Notes under the pieces: model-generated
What the model saw: the letters and a program-made list of their open reading frames with translations, nothing else
Told to the model about the DNA's origin: nothing
Database searches by the model: none
Part shown: positions 29,060-39,509 of the stretch, one piece after another
How the letters are laid out: every line of letters begins with the position of its first letter
Numbering within the stretch: the first letter of the stretch is position 1
DNA from: Vibrio sp. HB236076
GTDB taxonomy: Bacteria; Pseudomonadota; Gammaproteobacteria; Enterobacterales; Vibrionaceae
Reading direction: 5' to 3'
Assembly (NCBI RefSeq): GCF_040957575.1
Contig: NZ_CP162601.1
Coordinates: 1,922,001 to 1,986,000, forward strand
DNA length: 64,000 bases
Made by a program: the position numbers and the translations under genes

Positions 29060-31090
29060 TTATCCATTACTAATAAATTGCTCTTTTAAAGCTTCTATTT
29101 CATCACGCTTTTGTGCCGCGAGTTCGAATTCAAGGTTTTGCGCGTGTTGATACATTTCGGCCTCAAGTGATTTCATCACCCGCTCGAAGTCTTGCGCGGT
29201 TAACGCTTTATAATCACTATCGGGTTCAGCCACTTTGTTAAGCGCCACCACTTGAGATTTTTTCTGCTTCGATTGGCCGTGCACCTCGCCCAATTCCATA
29301 ATATCGCGAATATTGCGTTTTAACGCCTGAGGAACGAGTCCGTTGCGCTCATTGTACGCTTGTTGTTTTTCTCGACGTCGCTCCGTTTCTTCCATCGCTT
29401 TTTTCATCGAGTCTGTGATCCGGTCAGCGTACAAAATAGCTTTGCCTGAGACATTACGCGCCGCACGCCCAATCGTCTGAATTAATGAGCGTTCTGAACG
29501 CAAAAAACCTTCTTTATCTGCATCGAGAATCGCCACCAAAGACACTTCGGGCATATCCAATCCCTCACGCAGCAAGTTAATGCCGACAATAACGTCGATT
29601 TCGCCCAAACGCAGATCGCGTATGATTTCAACTCGCTCTACCGTGTCAATATCGGAATGCAAATAACGAACTTTGACTTCGTGTTCGTACAAATACTCAG
29701 TCAAGTCTTCCGCCATGCGTTTAGTCAGCGTGGTGACTAACACACGTTCATCAATCGCCACTCGTTGGCGGATTTCAGATAAAATATCATCAACCTGGGT
29801 CGCCACTGGCCGCACTTCTAATTCTGGGTCAAGCAAGCCCGTTGGCCGTACCACTTGATCGGCAACCTCCCCGCCTGAACGCTCTAATTCGTATTGACTT
29901 GGAGTTGCCGAGACAAAAATCGTTTGCGGTGCTAAAGACTCAAACTCTTCAAATTTCAACGGCCGGTTATCTAATGCAGACGGCAGTCGAAAACCGTATT
30001 CCACTAAGGTTTCTTTGCGCGAGCGATCGCCTTTAAACATCGCACCGATTTGTGGCACAGTCACATGAGATTCATCGATCACTAACAGGCCGTCGTGTGG
30101 CAAATAATCAAATAAGGTTGGCGGTGGCTCACCTTCGTTGCGTCCACTCAGGTAGCGTGAATAGTTTTCGATTCCCGAACAAAAGCCCAATTCCAGCATC
30201 ATTTCGATATCAAATTGAGTACGCTGACTGATCCTTTGCTCTTCAAGTAGTTTGTTGTTGGCCAACAACACATCCTTATAATGGCTCAGTTCGTCTTTGA
30301 TTTTCTCAATGGCTTCGAGCAATTTATCTCTTGGTGTCACATAATGCGTTTTTGGGTACACGGTATATCGAGCGAGATCCTTTTGTTTGACCACGCCTGT
30401 CAGAGGGTCAAATAAACTAATGGTTTCAATCTCATCATCAAACATTTCAACTCGCACAGCGTCTTTTTCTGATTCGGCTGGAAAAATATCCACGACTTCA
30501 CCGCGGACTCGAAATTGACCGCGTTCAAAACCAATATCATTGCGCGTATATTGAAGCTCAGCCAAACGCCTTAACATCGAACGTTGATCTAACACATCAC
30601 CTCGGCGCAGGTGCAACATCATTTGCAAGTAAGATTGAGGGTCGCCCAAACCGTAAATCGCCGAAACCGAGGCGACAATAATGGCGTCTTTGCGTTCGAG
30701 TAGAGCTTTTGTTGCCGACAACCGCATTTGTTCAATATGCTGGTTAACCGAGGCGTCTTTTTCAATAAACGTATCGGTGGTCGGCACGTAAGCTTCAGGT
30801 TGATAATAGTCGTAATAAGAGACAAAGTATTCCACGGCGTTGTTGGGGAAAAACGCTTTCATTTCGCCATACAATTGTGCCGCTAGGGTTTTATTAGGCG
30901 CTAGCAAGATGGTTGGCCGCGCCACATTGGCAATCACATTGGCGAGCGTGAAGGTCTTCCCTGAGCCCGTCACCCCAAGCAAGGTTTGATGAGCCAAGCC
31001 AGCTTCTAATCCTTCGGTCAACTGGGCAATGGCTTTGGGTTGGTCGCCAGAGGGTTGGTACTCAGACACCAATTCGAATTGCTTACTCAT
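29060..31090 (-). CDS. uvrB: Excinuclease ABC subunit B
   Basis: DNA-damage verification helicase of nucleotide excision repair; receives damage from UvrA and recruits UvrC. It has 676 residues. Walker A is GVTGSGKT at 39-46. The beta-hairpin region [20 protein letters not shown], the motif [20 protein letters not shown] and helicase motif [22 protein letters not shown] are clear. The C-terminal UVR motif (residues ~635-672) binds UvrC. No consensus LexA box could be found by eye upstream. Confidence 0.98.
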   Translation of the reverse strand: MSKQFELVSEYQPSGDQPKAIAQLTEGLEAGLAHQTLLGVTGSGKTFTLANVIANVARPTILLAPNKTLAAQLYGEMKAFFPNNAVEYFVSYYDYYQPEAYVPTTDTFIEKDASVNQHIEQMRLSATKALLERKDAIIVASVSAIYGLGDPQSYLQMMLHLRRGDVLDQRSMLRRLAELQYTRNDIGFERGQFRVRGEVVDIFPAESEKDAVRVEMFDDEIETISLFDPLTGVVKQKDLARYTVYPKTHYVTPRDKLLEAIEKIKDELSHYKDVLLANNKLLEEQRISQRTQFDIEMMLELGFCSGIENYSRYLSGRNEGEPPPTLFDYLPHDGLLVIDESHVTVPQIGAMFKGDRSRKETLVEYGFRLPSALDNRPLKFEEFESLAPQTIFVSATPSQYELERSGGEVADQVVRPTGLLDPELEVRPVATQVDDILSEIRQRVAIDERVLVTTLTKRMAEDLTEYLYEHEVKVRYLHSDIDTVERVEIIRDLRLGEIDVIVGINLLREGLDMPEVSLVAILDADKEGFLRSERSLIQTIGRAARNVSGKAILYADRITDSMKKAMEETERRREKQQAYNERNGLVPQALKRNIRDIMELGEVHGQSKQKKSQVVALNKVAEPDSDYKALTAQDFERVMKSLEAEMYQHAQNLEFELAAQKRDEIEALKEQFISNG

Positions 31091-31659
31091 CTCTACATCA
31101 CTTATTGGTCATCAATCACGGTAAGACAGAATACTCAATCTCGGCCAAATGGCAAACGTTGCTAAGGCAATAAAATACCATGGCAACCAGTGTTATTACG
31201 AAGAAAAAGACAAAAAAGTGATCCTACGGCATGTTTTTTTATTTGAGTTTTTGCTATTATGTTTCGCCTTGCTCGTTCTGAGCTCTCTTATCCCCCCAAT
31301 GGTTTTGCACACCTTTTCCCCATTTTCTCGTTATTTGTATGACTAATTCGTGACAAGGCTAACCCTGCTAAAATCCACCAACCCAATAACACATTGATTT
31401 AATTTGACATTTTCAAGTTATTAATTTATTTATTTAAAGAAAAGTGACATAAAAAAAGTTATCAATCACTCATCAACATACTTATCCACAATTTTAGTGG
31501 ATAACTCACGTCAGGCCAGTATTATCAAGGCCTCAACCTATTTTAGACTCCTTTCTTTTGGCTCTTTTTTTGTTAACACATGGTTTTTTCAGTTTTTTTT
31601 CTTTGCAATACTTGACTCTCACCATTGGCTTGAGTAACATTCGTTCCGCTTTAAGCAAT
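31091..31659. other. AT-rich gap between uvrB and tRNA-Asn, with an inverted DnaA-box pair
   Basis: About 570 bases without a supported gene. It holds the uvrB and tRNA promoters. TTATCCACA (31483-31491, plus strand) is a perfect DnaA box. AGTGGATAA (31497-31505) is a one-mismatch box on the other strand, so the two form an inverted repeat with a 5-nt spacer next to a very AT-rich tract. Confidence 0.55.
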
Positions 31660-31735
31660 TCCCCCTTAGTTCAGTTGGTAGAACGGCGGACTGTTAATCC
31701 GTATGTCGCAGGTTCGAGTCCCGCAGGGGGAGCCA
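31660..31735 (+). tRNA. tRNA-Asn (GUU)
   Basis: 76-nt cloverleaf with encoded CCA. The acceptor stem is TCCCCCT / (A)GGGGGA. The D-loop contains AGTTCAGTTGGTAGA. Anticodon GTT is at 31693-31695 in the loop CTGTTAA. The T-arm is GCAGGTTCGAGTCCCGC. It is followed at once by a strong terminator. Confidence 0.97.
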
Positions 31736-31740
31736 ATTTC

Positions 31741-31770
31741 AAAAAACCCAATCCTCGGATTGGGTTTTTT
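31741..31770 (+). terminator. Terminator of tRNA-Asn
   Basis: Perfect stem AAAAAACCCAATC / GATTGGGTTTTTT with a 4-nt loop. Confidence 0.9.
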
Positions 31771-31975
31771 ACTTTCTACTCCAAGCATTTTTCTTTGTGA
31801 TTCAAATGGTATAATAAGGCCGTAATTTTATTCGACTGGAGTGATGGTTGCTTTGCCAAAAAGCTGCCACTCAATGATGGGTGCACTCAATCCATTGACA
31901 TTCAAAGGACAATGGTTGTTATTCCCCTCACAACCAAGGATAATGACTCGGTCGTTACAACAAAACGTGCACATT

Positions 31976-32554
31976 ATGACTGATTATATTCTATTGTTGA
32001 TAGGCACTGTCCTAGTAAACAATTTCGTTTTAGTAAAGTTTCTCGGCTTGTGCCCTTTTATGGGGGTATCAAAAAAACTCGAGACCGCCATCGGTATGGG
32101 TCTGGCCACCACGTTTGTCTTAACGTTGGCTTCGGTGTGCTCCTACTTAGTCGAAACTTATATTCTTTCGCCCCTTGGCATTGATTACTTACGTACAATG
32201 AGTTTTATCCTTGTTATTGCCGTCGTCGTGCAATTTACCGAAATGGTGGTCCACAAAACCAGCCCAACCCTGTACCGCTTATTGGGTATCTTTTTGCCTT
32301 TGATCACCACAAACTGTGCCGTTTTGGGGGTTGCTTTGCTCAATATCAATGAAAACCATAGCTTTGTTGAATCGATTATTTATGGCTTTGGCGCTGCGGT
32401 TGGCTTTTCTTTGGTGTTGATTCTGTTTGCCTCGATGCGAGAACGTATTCAAGCTGCAGATGTACCATCGCCTTTTAAAGGGGCTTCGATTGCGATGATC
32501 ACCGCAGGTTTAATGTCTCTTGCCTTCATGGGCTTTACTGGATTGGTCAATTAA
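31976..32554 (+). CDS. rnfA: Rnf electron transport complex subunit A
   Basis: Membrane subunit of the ion-translocating ferredoxin:NAD+ oxidoreductase. ATG 31976 gives 192 residues starting [20 protein letters not shown], the conserved family start. A longer in-frame extension upstream is not conserved and is ignored. It has six hydrophobic segments, with the conserved [10 protein letters not shown] and [12 protein letters not shown] cysteine motifs that coordinate a membrane-embedded cluster with RnfE. It is first in rnfABCDGE. Confidence 0.96.
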   Translation: MTDYILLLIGTVLVNNFVLVKFLGLCPFMGVSKKLETAIGMGLATTFVLTLASVCSYLVETYILSPLGIDYLRTMSFILVIAVVVQFTEMVVHKTSPTLYRLLGIFLPLITTNCAVLGVALLNINENHSFVESIIYGFGAAVGFSLVLILFASMRERIQAADVPSPFKGASIAMITAGLMSLAFMGFTGLVN

Positions 32555-32558
32555 TTTT

Positions 32559-33131
32559 ATGTCTACTCTGTTTATCGCCATTGCTGCATTGGCAGCGCTT
32601 GCGGCTATCTTTGGTGTCATACTAGGCTTTGCCGCGATTCGCTTTAAAGTGGAAAGTGACCCAATTGTTGAACAAATCGACGATATCTTACCCCAGACCC
32701 AATGTGGTCAGTGTGGTTACCCAGGCTGTCGCCCTTACGCAGAGGCCATAGCCAATGGGGATGACATCAATAAATGTCCCCCCGGCGGGCAAGCCACAAT
32801 CGAAAAGCTCGCCGATTTAATGGGGGTTGAAGTACAAGAGTCAGCACACGACTTGGACAATGAAGTCAAAACCGTCGCGTTTATTCACGAAGATATGTGT
32901 ATTGGCTGTACGAAATGCATTCAAGCCTGCCCCGTCGATGCCATTGTCGGGGGAACCAAGGCTTTGCATACCGTGATCAAGGATGAGTGTACCGGTTGCG
33001 ACCTTTGCGTCGCACCTTGTCCAACGGATTGTATTGAAATGATTCCAGTCGCTACCACTACAGAAAACTGGAAATGGCAATTAGAACAAATACCTGTGGT
33101 TGATGTAACACATCAATCATCGACTCACTAA
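32559..33131 (+). CDS. rnfB: Rnf electron transport complex subunit B (ferredoxin-like)
   Basis: Cytoplasmic iron-sulfur subunit held by an N-terminal membrane helix (residues ~3-27). C49, C52, C57 and C73 form the first Fe4S4 site (CGQCGYPGC...C). Two further clusters are formed by [12 protein letters not shown] and [15 protein letters not shown] 32559 gives 190 residues and lies 4 nt after the rnfA stop. Confidence 0.96.
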   Translation: MSTLFIAIAALAALAAIFGVILGFAAIRFKVESDPIVEQIDDILPQTQCGQCGYPGCRPYAEAIANGDDINKCPPGGQATIEKLADLMGVEVQESAHDLDNEVKTVAFIHEDMCIGCTKCIQACPVDAIVGGTKALHTVIKDECTGCDLCVAPCPTDCIEMIPVATTTENWKWQLEQIPVVDVTHQSSTH

Positions 33132-33139
33132 GGGGTCAC

Positions 33140-35725
33140 ATGCTGTCGCTCATAGAACAAATAAAATCCGGTGCATTGTGGGACTTTCCCGGTGGAATTC
33201 ATCCTGCCGAAAATAAAAAACAGTCTAACCAACTGCCTTTAAGTCAATGCCCGCTGCCTGCAGAGCTTATCATCCCACTCAAGCAACACATTGGCAAAGC
33301 CGGGCATATCCTGATTGCGCCCGGAGATCAAGTAAAAAAAGGTCAGGCATTGACCCGAGCCACAACCGGTTTTACCGTGCCTGTACACGCCTCCACCTCT
33401 GGGACAATTCAAGCCATTGAGCCAAGAACAACCGCCCACCCTTCGGCGTTGCCAGAATTGTGTGCCGTTTTGATCCCCGATGGCCAAGACCAGTGGCTTG
33501 AAAAGCAGCCCTTTCAAGATTATCGACAAATTGAAGCGGAAAAGTTACTCGATCGCCTTCGTGATTACGGTATTGCCGGGATGGGGGGCGCTGGTTTCCC
33601 CAGTGCAAAAAAGTTGCAATCTGGCTTAGCAAAAACCGAACTCTTAATCATTAATGCTGCAGAGTGTGAACCTTATATCACTGCCGATGATCGCTTGATC
33701 CAAGATGAGGCAGAGCAAATTATTGCCGGCATTGAAATTGTCGAGCACATTCTCAAACCCAAATTGACCATTGTCGGTATCGAAGACAATAAACCGGATG
33801 CGATTGAAGCGTTACAAGTCGCAGCGAAAGACAAAAATATCGTGATTCGAGTCATACCGACCAAGTATCCATCGGGTGGCGAGAAACAGTTAATAAAAAT
33901 CTTAACGAACTTAGAAGTCCCCAGCCGTGGCATTCCAGCCGACATCGGGATTTTAGTACAAAACATCGGCTCTCTTTATGCCATCAAGCGCGCTATTGTC
34001 GATGGCGAGCCTTTAATTGAACGCGTTGTCACCCTAACGGGCAAGACCTTCAAGCAGCCACGCAATGTTTGGGTCCGTATTGGTACCCCAGTAGAACACT
34101 TACTGCAATCTTTTGAGTACAAGGCAGATAAAAAGCTCCCTCGACTGATCATGGGCGGCCCGATGATGGGCTTTACCCTACCGCACGCAAACGTACCGAT
34201 CACGAAAACATCCAACTGTATTTTGGCACCGAAGAAACGTGAAATCGCCGCAGAGCAAAACGAATTAGAATGTATTCGTTGTAGTCAATGTGCTGAGGCT
34301 TGTCCTGCTTCGTTACTGCCACAGCAATTGCAATGGCATGCCAAAGCTCAAGAATACGAAAAATTAGAAGAGCTTAACTTAAAAGACTGCATTGAGTGTG
34401 GCGCTTGTGCTTTTGTTTGCCCAAGTGAAATACCTTTGGTCAACTATTACCGCCAGGCCAAAGCGGAAATTCGTACACGTCAGCAAGACGCCGAAGCGGC
34501 AGAGCGCGCAAAAGAGCGTTTTGAAGCCAAAAAAGCGCGTATGGAACGCGATAAACAAGAGCGTGAAAATCGCTTTAAATCGGCAGCAAGTGATCGTCGA
34601 AAATCCATGCAAAAAAACGGAGATGACCCCGTCGCTGCCGCGATTGAACGGGTCAAAAACAAACAACAGAGCGATCAACCTGCGAAGGTTAAACCCGCAG
34701 TTGCTGCCGCCATAGCTAAAGCAAAAGCGCAACAAGCCGCGGCACAAAACGCTGAAGCAACGCCAGAGCAAAATGACAACAAAAAAGACGCCGTTGCCGC
34801 CGCCATTGCACGTGCCAAAGCCCGTAAGGACGCCCAAGCGAACCCAGAAGCGGACAAAGCAGCGCCGGATACCACACCGTCTTCTGAGGCCTCAGAGGAT
34901 GCCAAAAAAGCTGCGGTTGCCGCCGCCATTGCACGCGCCAAGGCCCGTAAAAACGCCCAATCAACCCCAGAAGCGGATAAAACGGAGTCGGATACCACAC
35001 CATCTTCTGAAGCCTCTGAGGATGCGAAAAAAGACGCCGTTGCCGCTGCCATTGCACGCGCCAAGGCCCGTAAAGCCGCCCAAGCAACCCCAGAAGCGGA
35101 TAAAACGGAGTCGGATACCACACCGTCTTCTGAGGCCCCTGAGGATGCCAAAAAAGCCGCGGTTGCCGCTGCCATTGCACGCGCCAAGGCTCGTAAAGCC
35201 GCTCAAGTAACCCCAGAAGCGGACAAAACAGAGTCGGATACGACACCGACTTCTGAGGCCCCAGAGGATCCGAAAAAAGCCGCGGTTGCCGCTGCCATTG
35301 CACGCGCCAAGGCCCGTAAAGCCGCCCAAGCAACCCCAGAAGCGGACAAAACAGAGTCGGATACGACACCGACTTCTGAGGCCCCTGAGGATCCGAAAAA
35401 AGCCGCGGTTGCCGCTGCCATTGCACGCGCCAAGGCCCGTAAAGCCGCCCAAGCAACCCCAGAAGCGGACAAAACAGAGTCGGATACGACACCGACTTCT
35501 GAGGCCCCTGAGGATTCGAAAAAAGCCGCGGTTGCCGCTGCCATTGCACGCGCCAAGGCCCGTAAAGCCGCCCAGGCAACCCCAGAAGCGGACAAAACAG
35601 AGTCGGATTCGACACCGACTTCTGAAGCGCCTGAGGATCCGAAAAAAGCCGCGGTTGCCGCTGCTATTGCACGCGCCAAGGCCCGTAAAGCTGCTCAATC
35701 ATCAACTGATCCGGAGAACAAGTAG
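33140..35725 (+). CDS. rnfC: Rnf electron transport complex subunit C with long C-terminal repeat domain
   Basis: Peripheral NADH/FMN- and iron-sulfur-binding subunit, Nqo1-like. It has 861 residues. The core (1-~450) contains [17 protein letters not shown] nucleotide-binding sequence ([13 protein letters not shown]), GGEKQLIK, and two Fe4S4 motifs [12 protein letters not shown] and [13 protein letters not shown] charged coiled stretch (~450-500) follows. The last ~310 residues are eight Ala/Lys/Arg-rich [11 protein letters not shown] segments joined by acidic Ser/Thr/Pro/Glu linkers with a 41-residue period. The C-terminal extension is known in gammaproteobacterial RnfC and varies in length; its role is unclear. 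Confidence 0.96.
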   Translation: MLSLIEQIKSGALWDFPGGIHPAENKKQSNQLPLSQCPLPAELIIPLKQHIGKAGHILIAPGDQVKKGQALTRATTGFTVPVHASTSGTIQAIEPRTTAHPSALPELCAVLIPDGQDQWLEKQPFQDYRQIEAEKLLDRLRDYGIAGMGGAGFPSAKKLQSGLAKTELLIINAAECEPYITADDRLIQDEAEQIIAGIEIVEHILKPKLTIVGIEDNKPDAIEALQVAAKDKNIVIRVIPTKYPSGGEKQLIKILTNLEVPSRGIPADIGILVQNIGSLYAIKRAIVDGEPLIERVVTLTGKTFKQPRNVWVRIGTPVEHLLQSFEYKADKKLPRLIMGGPMMGFTLPHANVPITKTSNCILAPKKREIAAEQNELECIRCSQCAEACPASLLPQQLQWHAKAQEYEKLEELNLKDCIECGACAFVCPSEIPLVNYYRQAKAEIRTRQQDAEAAERAKERFEAKKARMERDKQERENRFKSAASDRRKSMQKNGDDPVAAAIERVKNKQQSDQPAKVKPAVAAAIAKAKAQQAAAQNAEATPEQNDNKKDAVAAAIARAKARKDAQANPEADKAAPDTTPSSEASEDAKKAAVAAAIARAKARKNAQSTPEADKTESDTTPSSEASEDAKKDAVAAAIARAKARKAAQATPEADKTESDTTPSSEAPEDAKKAAVAAAIARAKARKAAQVTPEADKTESDTTPTSEAPEDPKKAAVAAAIARAKARKAAQATPEADKTESDTTPTSEAPEDPKKAAVAAAIARAKARKAAQATPEADKTESDTTPTSEAPEDSKKAAVAAAIARAKARKAAQATPEADKTESDSTPTSEAPEDPKKAAVAAAIARAKARKAAQSSTDPENK
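34781..35700 (+). repeat. 123-bp in-frame tandem repeat inside rnfC
   Basis: The segment ATTGCACG recurs at 34805, 34928, 35051, 35174, 35297, 35420, 35543 and 35666, exactly 123 bp (41 codons) apart. The last four to five units are nearly identical in DNA, the first two more diverged, suggesting recent expansion from the 3' side. The last unit is truncated. Confidence 0.95.
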
Positions 35726-36771
35726 TGTCCTTTTTTATTGCGGGTTCACCCCATATGCACAATCGTCGCACCACGGCTAGCCTAATGCGCTGGGTCGCCA
35801 TTTGCGCCTTACCAGGCTTGGTCGCACAATGTTATTTCTTCGGCTGGGGAACATTAATTCAATTGGCCTTTGCCATTGCCTTCGCATTCGCTTTAGAAGC
35901 CAGTGTCATGCTGGCTAGAGGACGCTCACCGCGCCAAGCACTTCGAGATAACAGCGCATTGGTTTCTGCGTGGTTACTTGCTGTGGCAGTGCCACCTTTA
36001 GCACCGTGGTGGATTATGGTCATTGGTTTAATTTTTGCCATCGTGATCGCCAAGCACCTTTATGGTGGCCTAGGTCAAAACCTCTTTAACCCCGCGATGG
36101 TCGCCTATGTGGTTTTATTGATCGCTTTCCCTGTCCCCATGACCAGTTGGAGTGCACCAGAATCAATCGCCGCCCATACAGTCAGCTTTTCGCAGGCGTT
36201 GTCGTTGATATTTACCGGCTTTGATCCTCAAGGTCTGTCTTTGTTGCAAATTCGCAGTGATCTGGATGGTGTTACCATGGCCACACCACTCGATGGTATG
36301 AAAACCGCGTTAAAAGCCGGCAGCACAGTCAGCGAATCGATGCAAATGCCCATTTTTAATGCCTTTGCCGGTCATGGTTGGATGTGGGTCAACCTCGCTT
36401 ATTTGCTCGGTGGTTTGGTTCTATTACAACAGCGCATCATCCAGTGGATGATCCCTGTAGCTTTTTTACTGGCTTTGCTTGTTCTGAGCACGCTGAGTTG
36501 GTTATTCGCATCAGAAAGTTCACCAACGCCTTGGTTCCACTTGTTATCCGGTGCCACCATGTTAGGGGCTTTTTTCATCGCAACGGATCCTGTTTCAGCG
36601 TCCACGACCGTCAAGGGGAGATTGATCTATGGTGCGATGATCGGCGCTTTGGTTTATATCATTCGCACTTGGGGAGGCTTTCCCGATGGTGTCGCCTTTG
36701 CGGTTTTAATTGCCAACATGTGTGTGCCTTTGATTGACTATTACACAAAACCCAGAACCTACGGGCACTAG
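35725..36771 (+). CDS. rnfD: Rnf electron transport complex subunit D
   Basis: Membrane subunit with covalently bound FMN, homologous to NqrB. It has 348 residues and many hydrophobic helices. T187, in TMATPLD, coincides with the threonine that carries FMN in E. coli and V. cholerae RnfD. The start is GTG 35725, overlapping the rnfC stop by one base with GGAGA upstream; [17 protein letters not shown] aligns with the conserved N-terminus. Confidence 0.95.
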   Translation: MSFFIAGSPHMHNRRTTASLMRWVAICALPGLVAQCYFFGWGTLIQLAFAIAFAFALEASVMLARGRSPRQALRDNSALVSAWLLAVAVPPLAPWWIMVIGLIFAIVIAKHLYGGLGQNLFNPAMVAYVVLLIAFPVPMTSWSAPESIAAHTVSFSQALSLIFTGFDPQGLSLLQIRSDLDGVTMATPLDGMKTALKAGSTVSESMQMPIFNAFAGHGWMWVNLAYLLGGLVLLQQRIIQWMIPVAFLLALLVLSTLSWLFASESSPTPWFHLLSGATMLGAFFIATDPVSASTTVKGRLIYGAMIGALVYIIRTWGGFPDGVAFAVLIANMCVPLIDYYTKPRTYGH

Positions 36772-36779
36772 GAGCTACG

Positions 36780-37409
36780 ATGATTTTCAAAGCTATTCAA
36801 AAAAATGGTCTGACCCTAGCACTGTTTGCCTGTGCCACAACGGGCGTGGTTGCGATAACTCAATACTTGACGGCCGACCGCATTCAAGCACAACAAGAAG
36901 CGCAACTCAAAGCAACCTTGAACCAGGTGATCCCTTTGTCTGCTCATGACAACGATCTCACCCAATCCTGTACTCTCGTCCGTCATCCCTTACTTGGTAC
37001 AGATCAGGCGATGCCGGCTTATATCGCGACCCTAAATGGACAACCCAGCGCGATCGCTATTGAAAGCATCGCGCCTGATGGTTACAGTGGAGCCATTAAA
37101 CTGATCACCGGTGTTGATCTCGATGGCAAAGTGCTGGCGACACGTGTCTTACAGCACAACGAAACCCCAGGCTTAGGCGATAAAATTGATATTCGCATCT
37201 CTGATTGGATCAGCAGTTTCAGTGGTAAAACGGTCACAGAAACGAACCGAGCGAACTGGAAAGTAAGAAAAGACGGTGGCGATTTTGACCAATTTACCGG
37301 CGCCACCATAACGCCAAGAGCCGTGGTTAAAGCCGTCCGTAACACCGTTGACTATGTCAATCAACACCAAGCGCAATTGATTGCTCAACCCCGCCAATGT
37401 GAGGAGTAA
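36780..37409 (+). CDS. rnfG: Rnf electron transport complex subunit G
   Basis: Periplasm-facing flavoprotein anchored by one N-terminal helix (about residues 11-30), homologous to NqrC. It has 209 residues. The flavinylation motif FTGATIT places the FMN-accepting threonine at T176 (T175 in V. cholerae). It would need ApbE flavin transferase, which is not in this window. It lies 8 nt after rnfD. Confidence 0.95.
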   Translation: MIFKAIQKNGLTLALFACATTGVVAITQYLTADRIQAQQEAQLKATLNQVIPLSAHDNDLTQSCTLVRHPLLGTDQAMPAYIATLNGQPSAIAIESIAPDGYSGAIKLITGVDLDGKVLATRVLQHNETPGLGDKIDIRISDWISSFSGKTVTETNRANWKVRKDGGDFDQFTGATITPRAVVKAVRNTVDYVNQHQAQLIAQPRQCEE

Positions 37410-37412
37410 CCC

Positions 37413-38111
37413 ATGACATCTGATACGCGTGCGTTAATCAAAAATGGCTTATGGGATAACAACCCCGCCCTGGTTCAATTACTTGGGTTATGTCCATTAC
37501 TTGCCGTCTCATCCACCTTAACCAATGCGCTTGGCCTCGGCATTGCCACACTTTTGGTATTGGTTGGCTCTAATGTAACGGTTTCCTTGATTCGAGATTA
37601 CGTGCCCAATGAAATCCGCATTCCGGTTTTTGTCATGATCATTGCCGCCTTAGTGACTTGTGTACAACTGTTGATGAATGCGTTTGCTTACGGCTTATAC
37701 CTGTCTTTGGGCATTTTTATTCCGCTTATCGTCACTAACTGTATTATTATTGGCCGCGCCGAGGCTTTCGCTTCTAAAAATTCGGTCATGCCCTCTGCCA
37801 TCGATGGCTTTTGGATGGGAACAGGCATGACCCTCGTATTAGTCTTGTTGGGGGCATTACGTGAAATCATTGGCAACGGAACCTTGTTTGACGGTGCCGA
37901 CCTCTTACTCGGCGATTGGGCGAAAGCACTGAGAATTGAACTATTTCACTTTGATAATAGTTTCTTGTTGGCGTTGTTACCACCTGGGGCCTTTATTGGT
38001 GTCGGGTTGTTGATTGCGGTCAAAAACATCATTGATCACCGCCGAGCACAGCGCCAGACTCAACGCGCAGACAAACCGAAAATTGAGCGTGCTCGCGTCA
38101 CCAATGTTTAA
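37413..38111 (+). CDS. rnfE: Rnf electron transport complex subunit E
   Basis: Membrane subunit related to RnfA, 232 residues with six hydrophobic segments. The conserved stretches [20 protein letters not shown] and [20 protein letters not shown] hold the cysteines paired with those of RnfA. The C-terminal tail is basic. It starts 3 nt after rnfG and precedes nth by 33 nt. Confidence 0.95.
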   Translation: MTSDTRALIKNGLWDNNPALVQLLGLCPLLAVSSTLTNALGLGIATLLVLVGSNVTVSLIRDYVPNEIRIPVFVMIIAALVTCVQLLMNAFAYGLYLSLGIFIPLIVTNCIIIGRAEAFASKNSVMPSAIDGFWMGTGMTLVLVLLGALREIIGNGTLFDGADLLLGDWAKALRIELFHFDNSFLLALLPPGAFIGVGLLIAVKNIIDHRRAQRQTQRADKPKIERARVTNV

Positions 38112-38144
38112 CTTCGATTCAAGTTTTTGTTTGAGATAATCACT

Positions 38145-38828
38145 ATGACCACTGCGGTTTCAAAGAAAGAAAAAGTCGCTGCCATCATTAATATTCTTGA
38201 TGAGCTTTACCCTGAAGTGCCCATCCCCTTGGATCACAAGGACCCTTATACCTTGTTGATCGCCGTATTGTTATCGGCTCAATGCACCGATGAACGAGTC
38301 AATCAGATCACGCCCAAATTGTTTGCCAAAGCAGATAATCCCGCGGATATGGTCAAATTAACCATTGATGAAATAAAAGACATCATCAAACCCTGTGGTC
38401 TATCACCGATGAAATCCAAAGGAATATGGCATTTATCTGATATGATCCTCAAGCAGCACAATGGCCAAGTACCGGCAGACTTCGATGCCTTAGAGGCCAT
38501 GCCTGGCGTCGGTCATAAAACCGCCTCAGTGGTCATGTCACAAGCGTTCAATATTCCGGCCTTTGCCGTAGACACTCATATCCATCGCTTGATGTATCGT
38601 TGGGGATTGTCAAACGGAAAAAGTGTGGAACAAACCGAACGCGACGCCAAGCGTTTATTTCCCAGAGAAAAGTGGAATAAATTACACCTACAGATCATTT
38701 ATTACGGCCGTGAATATTGCCCAGCTCGAGGTTTCTCGCTGGACAAATGCATTATCACCCGCCAGTATGGACGTCGCAGTTTCATCAATGAAGTGCTTAA
38801 ACAACAAGTGAAGAAACAAAAAAAATAG
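38145..38828 (+). CDS. nth: Endonuclease III-family DNA glycosylase, atypical, incomplete iron-sulfur motif
   Basis: Base-excision glycosylase/AP lyase for oxidised pyrimidines. It has 227 residues. The HhH-GPD core is intact, with lysine in MPGVGHKTASVVM and aspartate in AVDTHIHRLMYR at the catalytic positions of E. coli K120 and D138. The C-terminus differs. Where E. coli has C-x6-C-x2-C-x5-C, this protein has C-PARGFSLDK-C-IITRQY, so the second and fourth cysteines are replaced. The N-terminal half (IPLDHKDPYTLLIAVLLSAQ, CGLSPMKSKGI) reads like Bacteroidetes endonuclease III from memory. ATG 38145 is chosen over an upstream TTG. The position after rnfE is the canonical nth locus. Confidence 0.88.
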   Translation: MTTAVSKKEKVAAIINILDELYPEVPIPLDHKDPYTLLIAVLLSAQCTDERVNQITPKLFAKADNPADMVKLTIDEIKDIIKPCGLSPMKSKGIWHLSDMILKQHNGQVPADFDALEAMPGVGHKTASVVMSQAFNIPAFAVDTHIHRLMYRWGLSNGKSVEQTERDAKRLFPREKWNKLHLQIIYYGREYCPARGFSLDKCIITRQYGRRSFINEVLKQQVKKQKK

Positions 38829-38956
38829 CGGGCGTCAGCCAGCGATGCCGTGCGACGGTCAATACCTAAGTAATCACAAGAGAGAACGGCAAACGGCTTA
38901 CATTGTTGTTCGCCGCCGTTTTCACCACAAGACAATTTGTAAAACGAGGAGTTTTT

Positions 38957-39373
38957 ATGTCAAACAATCGCATCTTACACACCATGTTACGCGTTGGTGA
39001 TCTCGACCGCTCAATTGAGTTTTACACTAAGGTTTTAGGTATGACTTTACTGCGTACCAATGAAAACAAACAATACGAGTACACCCTGGCTTTTATCGGT
39101 TACGGTGATGAATCTGAAGGTGCTGTGATCGAGTTAACCTATAACTGGGGAACCTCAGAGTACGACTTGGGTAACGCGTATGGACACATTGCCATTGGCG
39201 TCGATGATATTTACGCGACTTGTGATGCCATTAAAGCTGCAGGCGGAAACATCACTCGTGAAGCGGGTCCAGTTAAAGGCGGGACAACGGTGATTGCTTT
39301 TGTCAAAGACCCAGACGGCTACATGATCGAGTTCATCCAAAATAAACAAGCCAATGCCGGCCTAGAAGGCTAA
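38957..39373 (+). CDS. gloA: Lactoylglutathione lyase (glyoxalase I)
   Basis: Converts the hemithioacetal of methylglyoxal and glutathione to S-lactoylglutathione. It has 138 residues. Metal ligands H8, E59, H77 and E125 match H5, E56, H74 and E122 of the Ni-dependent E. coli enzyme. ATG 38957 has AGGAG 6 nt upstream. An in-frame extension to 38903 lacks support. It has its own terminator. Confidence 0.97.
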   Translation: MSNNRILHTMLRVGDLDRSIEFYTKVLGMTLLRTNENKQYEYTLAFIGYGDESEGAVIELTYNWGTSEYDLGNAYGHIAIGVDDIYATCDAIKAAGGNITREAGPVKGGTTVIAFVKDPDGYMIEFIQNKQANAGLEG

Positions 39374-39409
39374 AATCGCCCCTTTTTAAGAGATTGAGCC
39401 GGACACGAT

Positions 39410-39436
39410 AAAAAGCAGGGTAATCCCTGCTTTTTT
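39410..39436 (+). terminator. Terminator of gloA
   Basis: AAAAAGCAGGG / CCCTGCTTTTTT stem with a 4-nt loop. Confidence 0.9.
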
Positions 39437-39453
39437 AACATAGAAAGGCTTTA

Positions 39454-39472
39454 CATGATAATTCTTATCGTT
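39454..39472. promoter_or_regulatory. Fur-box-like sequence upstream of the DUF2753 gene
   Basis: CATGATAATTCTTATCGTT contains the GATAAT/TTATC inverted core of the Fur consensus (GATAATGATAATCATTATC). It lies about 40 nt before the gene, in promoter position. Confidence 0.55.
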
Positions 39473-39509
39473 TAGATTTATAACCTATTATATTTTTAGG
39501 ATGTTGATC

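Noticed and set aside
31149..31346. 65-codon hydrophobic open frame upstream of tRNA-Asn
   Set aside because: No ribosome-binding site, no recognisable family, and AT-driven composition typical of non-coding sequence.
31091..31480. LexA (SOS) box expected upstream of uvrB
   Set aside because: No CTG-N10-CAG with the expected spacing and AT-rich core was found by eye.
34716..35698. Long minus-strand and alternative-frame open frames across the rnfC repeat
   Set aside because: They arise from the GC-rich 123-bp repeat, which lacks stop codons in several frames; none has a ribosome site and all are antisense or out of frame to a well-supported rnfC.
34781..35700. Possible CRISPR-like array
   Set aside because: The repeat is in frame, 123 bp long without unique spacers, and codes for the RnfC C-terminus.
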